The position numbers and the translations under genes were made by a program. Shown one piece after another: positions 1 through 5,533 of a stretch of DNA of 5,533 nucleotides. The notes under the pieces were generated by a model. The model was given only the letters and a program-made list of their open reading frames with translations, did not search any database and was not told where the DNA came from. Source of the stretch: Gammaproteobacteria bacterium (GTDB lineage Bacteria; Pseudomonadota; Gammaproteobacteria; Steroidobacterales; JABDKV01); assembly GCA_029862285.1 (NCBI GenBank), contig JAOTXR010000172.1, forward strand, positions 1-5,533, given 5' to 3'. Positions within the stretch are counted from its first letter, which is position 1. Each line of letters starts with the position of its first letter.

Positions 1-1572
1 GATACTTTCGCAAGCTGCCCGTCTGCTTTGCTCGAAATATTTCAGTTACTCCAGTCCGATGCGTCTCTGCGTGGCGTTAGCGCGAATACGATTCGCCAGC
101 TGCGTGACTCACGACGACTGATCGACGACGACTTCCGCAGTAACCCGCATCACAAAGCGATGTTTGTGGAAATCCTGCGCGCCGATCGTTTTGTGACGAC
201 TGCTTTGCAACGTATGAATGCCTACGGTGTACTCGGTCGCTATCTGCCAGCGTTTGGCCAGATAGTCGGGCGCATGCAATACGATTTATTCCACACGTAT
301 ACCGTTGATGCACACACACTATTTGTGCTGCGCAATCTCCGCGGCTTCGCCATTGACCAACCCGATCCCGGCTACCCACACTGTGCGCAAACCATGCAGG
401 GGCTGGCCAAGCCGGAATTGGCCTACCTGGCAGCTCTATTTCATGACATCGCCAAAGGTCGCGGCGGCGATCACTCGGAGCTGGGTGCTACCGATGCCGA
501 GAACTTCTGTCTGGACCATGGCCTAAGCGAATACGAGGCGCGACTGGTCGCCTGGTTGGTGCGAAATCACCTTATCCTGTCGGTAACGGCGCAGAAAAAG
601 GACATCGATGACCCGCAGGTCATACACGAATTTGCAACCCGCGTCGGCGATGAGCAACACCTGGAATATCTCTATGTCCTGACCGTGGCAGATGTAGCAG
701 GCACCAATCCGAAATTGTGGAATTCATGGAAAGCGTCGTTGCTCGAAGAGCTGTTCCTGCTCACCCGGCAGGCATTACGTCGCGGCCTGGGCAACCCGAT
801 TGACAAAGAAACACTCATTCACGAAACGCAGGTCGAGGCGCTGGACCTGCTCCGGGAACGCGGCGTCACGCAAACCGCGGCACGACTGGTCTGGGACCGG
901 TTCCCCGAGGGATATTTTTTGCGCCATGCGCCGGAAGAGATCGCCTGGCACACCCGGCTAATGGCGGACAACACGGCCACCACGCCGCTGGTCGCAATAG
1001 ACCCGGCCGGTACTCGTGGCGGCACCAGTGTCTTCGTATATTCACCCCGGCGCATGCACACTTTTGCCCTGACTACCGCGGTGTTGGATCAACTGGGCTT
1101 CAACATTATCGATGCGCGTATCAGCCGCAGCGTTGATAACGCCAGTATCGAGACGTTCCGTGTCACAGAGGCAACCGGTGAAGCGACGATCGAACCGGAT
1201 CGCGCAGACGCGATAACGGCTGGCATTAGCCGGGTGCTCAGCCAGGATGACGACGCCAGCCCCGGTGTAACCCGGCGGGCACCGCGCCAGGTACGCATGT
1301 TTACGACGCCAACACAGATCAATTTCGGCGACGATGCCCACAATCGACGTACGATCATGGAGTTGACTGCCGGGGATCGCCCCGGCCTGCTGTCGCAGAT
1401 CGGGCAGGTATTTCGCGCGCACGACATTGTCATTGAGACTGCAAAGATCACGACCGTGGGCGAACGCGCCGAGGACGTCTTCTCTATCACTGATGCCGAA
1501 GGTCACGCACTCGCAAAAGAGCAGTGTGAGCAACTCCTCGCAGAACTGGTTGCCATCCTGGGCACCAAGTGA
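1..1572 (+). CDS. glnD: GlnD, bifunctional uridylyltransferase/uridylyl-removing enzyme (5' end outside window)
   Basis: This is the C-terminal part (about 523 codons) of the cytoplasmic enzyme that uridylylates PII proteins when glutamine is low and removes UMP when glutamine is high. The reading frame is open to base 1. The TTG at 28 is internal, because the codons before it (ending CPSALLEIF) still match GlnD (E. coli DPSAILRMF). The HD domain that removes UMP is complete: the motif ALFHDIAKGRGGDHS has its His-Asp pair at bases 442-447, with likely further metal ligands His at 313-315 and Asp at 691-693. Two ACT domains that bind glutamine follow, at about 979-1225 (with TRGGTSVFVYSP) and 1348-1569 (with GDRPGLLSQIG and TTVGERAEDVF). 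The N-terminal nucleotidyltransferase domain lies outside; the E. coli protein has 890 residues. The stop overlaps the dapC start by 4 bases. I see no frameshift or lost motif. Confidence 0.97.
   Translation, partial: DTFASCPSALLEIFQLLQSDASLRGVSANTIRQLRDSRRLIDDDFRSNPHHKAMFVEILRADRFVTTALQRMNAYGVLGRYLPAFGQIVGRMQYDLFHTYTVDAHTLFVLRNLRGFAIDQPDPGYPHCAQTMQGLAKPELAYLAALFHDIAKGRGGDHSELGATDAENFCLDHGLSEYEARLVAWLVRNHLILSVTAQKKDIDDPQVIHEFATRVGDEQHLEYLYVLTVADVAGTNPKLWNSWKASLLEELFLLTRQALRRGLGNPIDKETLIHETQVEALDLLRERGVTQTAARLVWDRFPEGYFLRHAPEEIAWHTRLMADNTATTPLVAIDPAGTRGGTSVFVYSPRRMHTFALTTAVLDQLGFNIIDARISRSVDNASIETFRVTEATGEATIEPDRADAITAGISRVLSQDDDASPGVTRRAPRQVRMFTTPTQINFGDDAHNRRTIMELTAGDRPGLLSQIGQVFRAHDIVIETAKITTVGERAEDVFSITDAEGHALAKEQCEQLLAELVAILGTK
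1569..1572 (+). other. GTGA stop/start overlap of glnD and dapC
   Basis: The GTG start of dapC (1569-1571) shares bases with the TGA stop of glnD (1570-1572). No purine-rich ribosome binding site is visible in the 20 bases before it. This is the usual layout for termination-reinitiation coupling; that it works this way is inferred. Confidence 0.8.
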
Positions 1573-2765
1573 ACCCAGATCTGGAAAAACTGTTCCCTTA
1601 TCCGTTTACGCGGCTCGATGATTTGACTGCCGGCCTGAAACAACCGGCTTCATTACCATTTATCAACCTCTCTATTGGTGAGCCCAGACACGCCGCCCCC
1701 GAATTTGTATTGGATGCGCTGACACGGGCCAGTCGCGATTTGGGCAGTTATCCGCAATCAGCCGGACTACCAATATTCCGCTCCGCCTGTGCCAACTGGC
1801 TGGAGCGTCGCTTTGGCATCGGCGATGAAATCATCGACCCCGAATCCATGGTCTTGCCACTGTCTGGAACTCGCGAAGGCCTGTTCGCTTTTGCCCAGGC
1901 GGTGATCGATCGCGATCGCAATGCCACGGTGTTAATGCCAAACCCCTTCTATCAGATTTACGAAGGTGCGGCGTTATTGGCAGGCGCGCAGCCGGTCTAT
2001 TTGAATGCACTGCCTGAAAACGACTTTCTGCCCGACCTCGATGCAGTATCCGTTGAGGCGTGGGAGCGCTGCCAACTTCTTTACGTTTGCACGCCGGGAA
2101 ACCCGACTGGCGCAGTTATGGACCTCAACTACCTGCGCCGGATTCTGGAACTATCAGATCGCTATGATTTTGTAATTGCCAGTGACGAATGCTATTCAGA
2201 AATCTATTTCGACGAGGATAAACCACCGCCGTCGTTGTTACAGGCCTGCTTGCTGGAAGGACGCGACCAGCTGCAAAATTGCGCTGTTTTTCATTCGTTA
2301 TCGAAGCGTTCCAGTGTGCCCGGTCTGCGTTCTGGTTTCGTTGCCGGAGATGCGGAGATCATCCGGCGGTTTCGACTCTATCGGAGCTACCATGGTTGTG
2401 CCATGCCGGTGCATCATCAACTGGCCAGTGTCGCCGCATGGAATGACGATGCACACGTGGCGATAAACCGCAGCCTTTACCGTGAAAAATTCGCGACTGC
2501 CGGGAACCGGGTCTGCGAAGCGCTGGACTACGCCATGCCAACCGCCGCATTCTATCTATGGGCCGCCGTGCCGGTTGACGATGAGCTTTTCGCATCGCGA
2601 CTCTATAGCGAGCAAAATGTGCTGGTACTACCCGGCAGTTATCTGGCGCGGAACACGGCTGACGGCAACCCGGGCAAGGGCCGTGTGCGAATATCGCTGG
2701 TAGCGGCCAGGGGTGAATGCAACGAAGCCGCCGGGCGCATTGTCAGTATGCTGAGCAGTTTGTGA
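1569..2765 (+). CDS. dapC: DapC, succinyldiaminopimelate transaminase (PLP class I aminotransferase)
   Basis: The 398-residue protein is a fold-type I PLP aminotransferase that should convert N-succinyl-2-amino-6-ketopimelate and glutamate to N-succinyl-LL-diaminopimelate in the cytoplasm. Visible motifs are the PLP-side Asn in CTPGNPTG (N178), the Asp that contacts the pyridine nitrogen in ASDECYSE (D206), the Schiff-base Lys in HSLSKRSSVPGLRSG (K246) with R254 after it, and the substrate-carboxylate Arg in GRVRISL (R374). The N-terminus MNPDLEKLFPYPF is typical of the DapC family and supports the GTG start, which overlaps the glnD stop by 4 bases (GTGA). I see no Shine-Dalgarno sequence, so coupled translation from glnD is likely. 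The flanking glnD and dapD genes favour DapC over a general aspartate or aromatic aminotransferase. Many bacteria use ArgD for this step, so a dedicated enzyme is informative. Confidence 0.93.
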   Translation: MNPDLEKLFPYPFTRLDDLTAGLKQPASLPFINLSIGEPRHAAPEFVLDALTRASRDLGSYPQSAGLPIFRSACANWLERRFGIGDEIIDPESMVLPLSGTREGLFAFAQAVIDRDRNATVLMPNPFYQIYEGAALLAGAQPVYLNALPENDFLPDLDAVSVEAWERCQLLYVCTPGNPTGAVMDLNYLRRILELSDRYDFVIASDECYSEIYFDEDKPPPSLLQACLLEGRDQLQNCAVFHSLSKRSSVPGLRSGFVAGDAEIIRRFRLYRSYHGCAMPVHHQLASVAAWNDDAHVAINRSLYREKFATAGNRVCEALDYAMPTAAFYLWAAVPVDDELFASRLYSEQNVLVLPGSYLARNTADGNPGKGRVRISLVAARGECNEAAGRIVSMLSSL

Positions 2766-2771
2766 AACAAT

Positions 2772-3596
2772 ATGAGTAATATCGAACAACTTATTGATTC
2801 TGCATGGGAACAACGTTCCCAGATTACACCCGACACCGCGCAACCGGAGCTGATTGATGCGGTCGGCCAGGCACTGGCCGCGCTCGACAGCGGTGCTCAA
2901 AGGGTGGCGGTACCCGGTGATGACGGCTGGGCGGTCAACCAGTGGCTCAAGAAAGCGGTGCTGCTCTCATTCAGGCTCTGGCCCAACCGGACCATGGACG
3001 CCGGCTATACCCGTTTCTATGACAAGGTCCCACTGAAGTATTCGGATTATGACGACAAACGTTTTCGCACCGAGGGTACCCGGGTGGTACCACCGGCAGT
3101 CGTGCGCCGCGGTGCCTACATTGCTGCCAACGTCGTCCTGATGCCGAGCTACGTGAACGTCGGTGCTTACGTAGACAGCGGAACGATGATCGACACCTGG
3201 GCGACCGTCGGCTCGTGCGCTCAGATCGGCAAGAACGTGCACTTGTCCGGCGGCGCCGGGATTGGCGGAGTACTGGAACCGGTACAGGCGAACCCCACCA
3301 TAATCGAAGATGACTGTTTTATCGGCGCCCGCTCGGAAGTCGTCGAGGGTGTCATTGTTGAACGGGGTGCCGTGATTTCGATGGGGGTGTTCATCGGCCA
3401 GAGTACCCGCATCTACGATCGCGAGCGTGATGAAGTCAGCTATGGCCGAATCCCGACAGGCGCAGTTGTGGTGCCCGGCTCCCTGCCCTCGGAGAACGGC
3501 CGCTACAATCTTGCGTGTGCCGTGATCGTCAAGCGAGTCGATGCAAAAACGCGTGCACGCGTCGGGCTGAACGAACTGCTACGCGATATTAAATGA
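2772..3596 (+). CDS. dapD: DapD, 2,3,4,5-tetrahydropyridine-2,6-dicarboxylate N-succinyltransferase
   Basis: The 274-residue protein, the same length as E. coli DapD, catalyses the committed step of the succinylase branch: succinyl-CoA plus tetrahydrodipicolinate gives N-succinyl-2-amino-6-ketopimelate and CoA. After an alpha-helical N-terminal domain (about 1-100), residues 103-235 carry hexapeptide-type repeats of a left-handed parallel beta-helix, for example [48 protein letters not shown] and [16 protein letters not shown]. The family works as a trimer. Asp141 (in TMIDTW) and Glu189 (in ARSEV) match the residues proposed as catalytic in mycobacterial DapD. The C-terminus, [15 protein letters not shown], is also typical. 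The ATG lies 6 bases after the dapC stop without a clear Shine-Dalgarno sequence, and the stop overlaps dapE. I see nothing abnormal in it. Confidence 0.98.
   Translation: MSNIEQLIDSAWEQRSQITPDTAQPELIDAVGQALAALDSGAQRVAVPGDDGWAVNQWLKKAVLLSFRLWPNRTMDAGYTRFYDKVPLKYSDYDDKRFRTEGTRVVPPAVVRRGAYIAANVVLMPSYVNVGAYVDSGTMIDTWATVGSCAQIGKNVHLSGGAGIGGVLEPVQANPTIIEDDCFIGARSEVVEGVIVERGAVISMGVFIGQSTRIYDRERDEVSYGRIPTGAVVVPGSLPSENGRYNLACAVIVKRVDAKTRARVGLNELLRDIK
3593..3596 (+). other. ATGA stop/start overlap of dapD and dapE
   Basis: The ATG of dapE (3593-3595) overlaps the TGA of dapD (3594-3596). The preceding bases are A/T-rich and lack a Shine-Dalgarno motif, so dapE is probably translated by ribosomes that have just finished dapD. 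The overlap is seen directly; the coupling is inferred. Confidence 0.8.
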
Positions 3597-4717
3597 GCGA
3601 TGTCTACGACCTGAGCTGCGAGCTGATCCGGCGGCGATCCATCACGCCGGACGATGCCGGTTGTCAACAGATTATTGCCGACCGTCTGGACACGCTCGGT
3701 TTCGTTATCGAAGACATGCCGTTTGGTAATGTAAGTAATTTATGGGCGCGGCGTGGCAATGTCAGCCCCGTGTTGTGTTTTGCCGGACACACCGATGTGG
3801 TACCGACCGGACCGCTCAACGAGTGGCATAGCGATCCTTTCGAGCCGGTCCTGCGCAACGGTAACCTGTATGGCCGCGGCGCGGCAGACATGAAAGCCAG
3901 TCTTGCAGCGATGGTGGTTGCTACCGAGGCCTTCTTGCACGCCAAACCGGACCACGCCGGCTCTGTTGCTTTCTTGATTACCAGTGACGAGGAAGGGGTG
4001 GCCGAGAACGGCACCAAGCGGGTCATCGAAACGCTCACGCGGCGCAAGGAATGGATCGACTATTGCCTGGTCGGCGAACCGACCAGTGCGGCCAGTCTCG
4101 GCGACACTGTGCGAATCGGTCGACGTGGCTCGCTACACGGCACACTGACAGTAAAAGGCGTTCAGGGTCATATCGCGTACCCGGACAAGGCGGACAACCC
4201 CATCCACCGCCTGGCGCCGGCGCTTAGCCAACTATGTGTCGAGCAATGGGATGAAGGTAACGAGCACTTTCCACGAACGACTTTGCAGGTATCCAACCTG
4301 AGTGCGGGAACCGGTGCGGATAACGTCGTTCCCGGTGTTCTCAACGCCCAGTTCAATTTTCGATTTTCGACCAGCGTGACTATTGAAGAACTCAAACAAC
4401 GCGTCCATACGATAATCGACCGCCATGAATTGAACTACGATATCCAATGGCGTACTGGCGGGCACCCGTTCCTCACGGCCCACGGCAATCTCGTCGATGC
4501 GGTATGCGCTTCGATCCGTAAACAAACCGGCCTCGATACCGACCTGTCGACTGCCGGCGGCACCAGCGATGGCCGCTTTATCGCCCCCACCGGGACTGAA
4601 GTGGTCGAAGTGGGGCCGGTCAATGCCAGTATCCACAAGATTGATGAACACGTCCGTGTTGCTGATTTGGAAAGCCTGGTCCTGATCTACCAGGATATCC
4701 TCGGGCGTTTACTCTGA
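3593..4717 (+). CDS. dapE: DapE, succinyl-diaminopimelate desuccinylase (M20 metallohydrolase)
   Basis: The 374-residue cytoplasmic enzyme hydrolyses N-succinyl-LL-diaminopimelate to succinate and LL-diaminopimelate. It is a di-zinc M20-family protein and should act as a dimer. The metal and catalytic residues are all present: H66 and D68 in [12 protein letters not shown]99 in [11 protein letters not shown]133 (general base) and E134 in SDEEG, E162 in VGEPTS, and H348 in [10 protein letters not shown]. Each sits one residue before its E. coli counterpart. The inserted dimerisation domain lies at about 180-290 ([21 protein letters not shown] onward, one per subunit), and GGTSDGRFI follows. Substrate choice between DapE and ArgE-like relatives is settled by the close match and by the position directly behind dapD. 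It is the last plus-strand gene of the run, 43 bases before the end of an opposing gene. Confidence 0.97.
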   Translation: MSDVYDLSCELIRRRSITPDDAGCQQIIADRLDTLGFVIEDMPFGNVSNLWARRGNVSPVLCFAGHTDVVPTGPLNEWHSDPFEPVLRNGNLYGRGAADMKASLAAMVVATEAFLHAKPDHAGSVAFLITSDEEGVAENGTKRVIETLTRRKEWIDYCLVGEPTSAASLGDTVRIGRRGSLHGTLTVKGVQGHIAYPDKADNPIHRLAPALSQLCVEQWDEGNEHFPRTTLQVSNLSAGTGADNVVPGVLNAQFNFRFSTSVTIEELKQRVHTIIDRHELNYDIQWRTGGHPFLTAHGNLVDAVCASIRKQTGLDTDLSTAGGTSDGRFIAPTGTEVVEVGPVNASIHKIDEHVRVADLESLVLIYQDILGRLL

Positions 4718-4760
4718 TTGAACTGCCGAATGCTGGCTGACAAACAGACGTGGCTCGGGT
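4718..4760. other. Tail-to-tail gap between dapE and the DUF1801 gene, no clear terminator
   Basis: This 43-base gap separates two converging genes. I see no GC-rich hairpin followed by a T run on either strand. The only inverted repeat is a short GGTT/AACC around 4759-4768, which runs into the end of the minus-strand gene and is too weak to call a terminator. Confidence 0.5.
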
Positions 4761-5174
4761 TCAAACCTGGGGATATGTGTCCCGCATGTGTTTAACCGAC
4801 CGGGTGATGAGCTGTTCGAGTACTCTCATATCGATATCCTCGAGTTTCTTGATGTATAGACACGACTTAGCTGTCTTGTGTTTCCCCAGTTTTTTCAGCA
4901 GAGAAGCGTGGCTTCGAAACCCGGACATAATGTAGATCGTCAGCGCCTGCTTGCGTGGTGAAAATCCGGAAACAAAATAATCGCCCTCGCGCCCGCTGGC
5001 ATATTTGTAATGATAACTTCCAAAACCGACCATGGCCGCGCCCCACATCTTCGGCTCCTCGCCAGTGATGTCGCGCATCAGCTTCGTGACCGCCTTGCAG
5101 TCTTTTCGTCTTTGATCATCGGCAATAGCGTTGAGAAACTTGCTGACACTGAGCGCGTTCTTTTTTGTCTTCAT
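4761..5174 (-). CDS. DUF1801 (YdhG-like) domain protein of unknown function
   Basis: The gene encodes a small soluble protein of 137 residues with no signal peptide or membrane segment. It belongs, by recognition, to the DUF1801 family. The typical core is KMWGAAMVGFGSYHYKYASG at about 42-61, then GDYFVSGFSPRKQALTIYIM at about 64-83, then LLKKLGKHKT at 92-101 and CLYIKKLEDID at 105-115. The aromatic, Gly-rich core followed by a basic helix suggests a single compact ligand- or protein-binding domain, but no biochemical role is established and I assign none. I chose the ATG at 5174 over the in-frame TTG at 5183: a GGGGACGGA stretch is 9 bases before the ATG but directly abuts the TTG. The gene follows the ureohydrolase gene on the same strand after 22 bases and is probably cotranscribed with it. 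G+C is about 51% by hand count, below that of the dap genes. Confidence 0.88.
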   Translation of the reverse strand: MKTKKNALSVSKFLNAIADDQRRKDCKAVTKLMRDITGEEPKMWGAAMVGFGSYHYKYASGREGDYFVSGFSPRKQALTIYIMSGFRSHASLLKKLGKHKTAKSCLYIKKLEDIDMRVLEQLITRSVKHMRDTYPQV

Positions 5175-5183
5175 TCCCGCCAA

Positions 5184-5192
5184 TCCGTCCCC
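5184..5192 (-). promoter_or_regulatory. Possible ribosome binding site of the DUF1801 gene
   Basis: On the minus strand this reads GGGGACGGA, 9 bases before the ATG at 5174. It is only a partial Shine-Dalgarno match, but it lies in the short gap after the upstream stop codon and decides for the ATG over the TTG at 5183. Confidence 0.4.
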
Positions 5193-5196
5193 GCAA

Positions 5197-5533
5197 CTAG
5201 TTCCTGAGCATCAATGCCGCAATCTCTTTCAACAGTTTAGCCGCAACCGCTCCCGTCATATCATTAATATCACGATTCGGATTATATTCGACGATATCTG
5301 CGCCAAGCACGTCGCCCTGCTGTTTCTGCAATATGGTCAGCGCCTGCCGCACGGTGAGCCCGCCCGGCTCATGATGGGAAACGCCTGGTGCGAATGCCGG
5401 ATCAAGTGCGTCAAGATCGAATGAAATGTATAACGGACCGATCAGCTTCGGATCGAATCGATCAGCATCAAAATCTGCGATCTCAAAAACTTCAACGCCG
5501 AAACGTTCGATTTGTCGGCGCAAGTGAGCATTC
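5197..5533 (-). CDS. Arginase/agmatinase-family ureohydrolase, C-terminal part (5' end outside window)
   Basis: About 112 codons of the C-terminal part are present. The frame stays open to base 5533, so the TTG at 5523 is internal. The protein is a manganese ureohydrolase that splits a guanidino compound (arginine, agmatine or similar) into urea and an amine. The family metal signature SFDLDALDPAFAPG is seen, with the two metal-binding Asp codons at 5416-5418 and 5410-5412. SHHEPGGLT follows, with its Glu at 5368-5370, then GADIVEYNPNRD and a short C-terminal helix. The N-terminal His and Asp metal ligands lie outside the window. The SHHEPGG and VEYNPNRD motifs recall plant-type arginases more than the animal enzyme or the usual bacterial agmatinase with its GTPEPGG motif. 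I therefore favour arginase but cannot fix the substrate from this fragment. The gene precedes the DUF1801 gene by 22 bases. G+C is about 50%. Confidence 0.93.
   Translation of the reverse strand, partial: NAHLRRQIERFGVEVFEIADFDADRFDPKLIGPLYISFDLDALDPAFAPGVSHHEPGGLTVRQALTILQKQQGDVLGADIVEYNPNRDINDMTGAVAAKLLKEIAALMLRN

Noticed and set aside
1..30. Possible frameshift in glnD near the left edge, because another frame reads YFRKLP just before SALLEIF.
   Set aside because: The frame that continues into GlnD already aligns with E. coli GlnD through F-x-x-x-P-S-A before LLEIF, so no shift is needed.
28..30. TTG at 28 as the start of a 514-residue protein.
   Set aside because: GlnD homology continues upstream of it to base 1, and the remaining protein would lack the nucleotidyltransferase domain. 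It is a truncation by the window edge.
1042..1533. Minus-strand open frames of 163 and 133 codons opposite the glnD ACT region.
   Set aside because: They lie fully antisense to conserved ACT domains, resemble no family I know, and have no ribosome binding site or gene neighbours. They are shadow frames.
1904..1919. GATCGATCGCGATCGC, a palindrome-rich stretch resembling a repeated regulatory motif.
   Set aside because: It encodes the Ile-Asp-Arg-Asp-Arg stretch of DapC; a single copy within a coding region needs no other explanation.
3075..3093. Two GGTACC palindromes close together in dapD.
   Set aside because: They encode the conserved GTRVVPP stretch and occur as two ordinary codon-level coincidences.
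4232..4651. Minus-strand open frame of 139 codons opposite dapE, and a 127-codon one at 3664-4047.
   Set aside because: Both are antisense to well-conserved DapE motifs, with unrecognisable composition, so they are shadows.
4755..4772. GGGTTCAAACC, resembling a tRNA T-loop.
   Set aside because: The flanking bases do not form a T-stem and no acceptor, D or anticodon arm can be found. The bases also cover the DUF1801 stop codon.
4750..4935. Plus-strand open frame of 61 codons after dapE.
   Set aside because: It is antisense to the DUF1801 gene, whose family motifs are clear; its own product is unrecognisable.

Overview
The window looks like an ordinary chromosomal segment of a gammaproteobacterium. 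GlnD and DapD resemble the enterobacterial and pseudomonad proteins closely: DapD is 274 residues, the same length as in E. coli, and the DapE metal ligands fall one residue earlier than in E. coli. The gene order glnD-dapC-dapD-dapE is also known from that class. I cannot name a genus. Hand-counted G+C is about 56-59% in parts of dapC and dapD, and about 50% in the two right-hand genes.

Bases 1-4717 hold one tightly packed plus-strand run: the 3' part of glnD (PII uridylyltransferase/uridylyl-removing enzyme), then dapC, dapD and dapE. glnD and dapC overlap by 4 bases (GTGA), dapC and dapD are 6 bases apart, and dapD and dapE overlap by 4 bases (ATGA). The three dap genes encode three consecutive steps of the succinylase branch of meso-diaminopimelate/lysine synthesis. 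They act in the order DapD (succinylation), DapC (transamination), DapE (desuccinylation). Together they take tetrahydrodipicolinate to LL-diaminopimelate, the precursor of peptidoglycan cross-links and lysine. GlnD is the glutamine sensor of the nitrogen-regulation cascade, and DapC consumes glutamate as amino donor, so the arrangement links nitrogen status and DAP supply at least by position.

Bases 4718-4760 are a short tail-to-tail gap. Bases 4761-5533 hold two minus-strand genes: a small DUF1801-family protein, and upstream of it the C-terminal part of an arginase/agmatinase-family ureohydrolase cut by the window end. The ureohydrolase resembles plant-type arginases in its C-terminal motifs.

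I see no rRNA, tRNA, CRISPR array, insertion sequence or phage gene, and no convincing promoter or terminator. No undescribed multi-gene system is evident. The most interesting points are the glnD-dapCDE translational packing, the plant-like ureohydrolase and its pairing with an uncharacterised DUF1801 protein.
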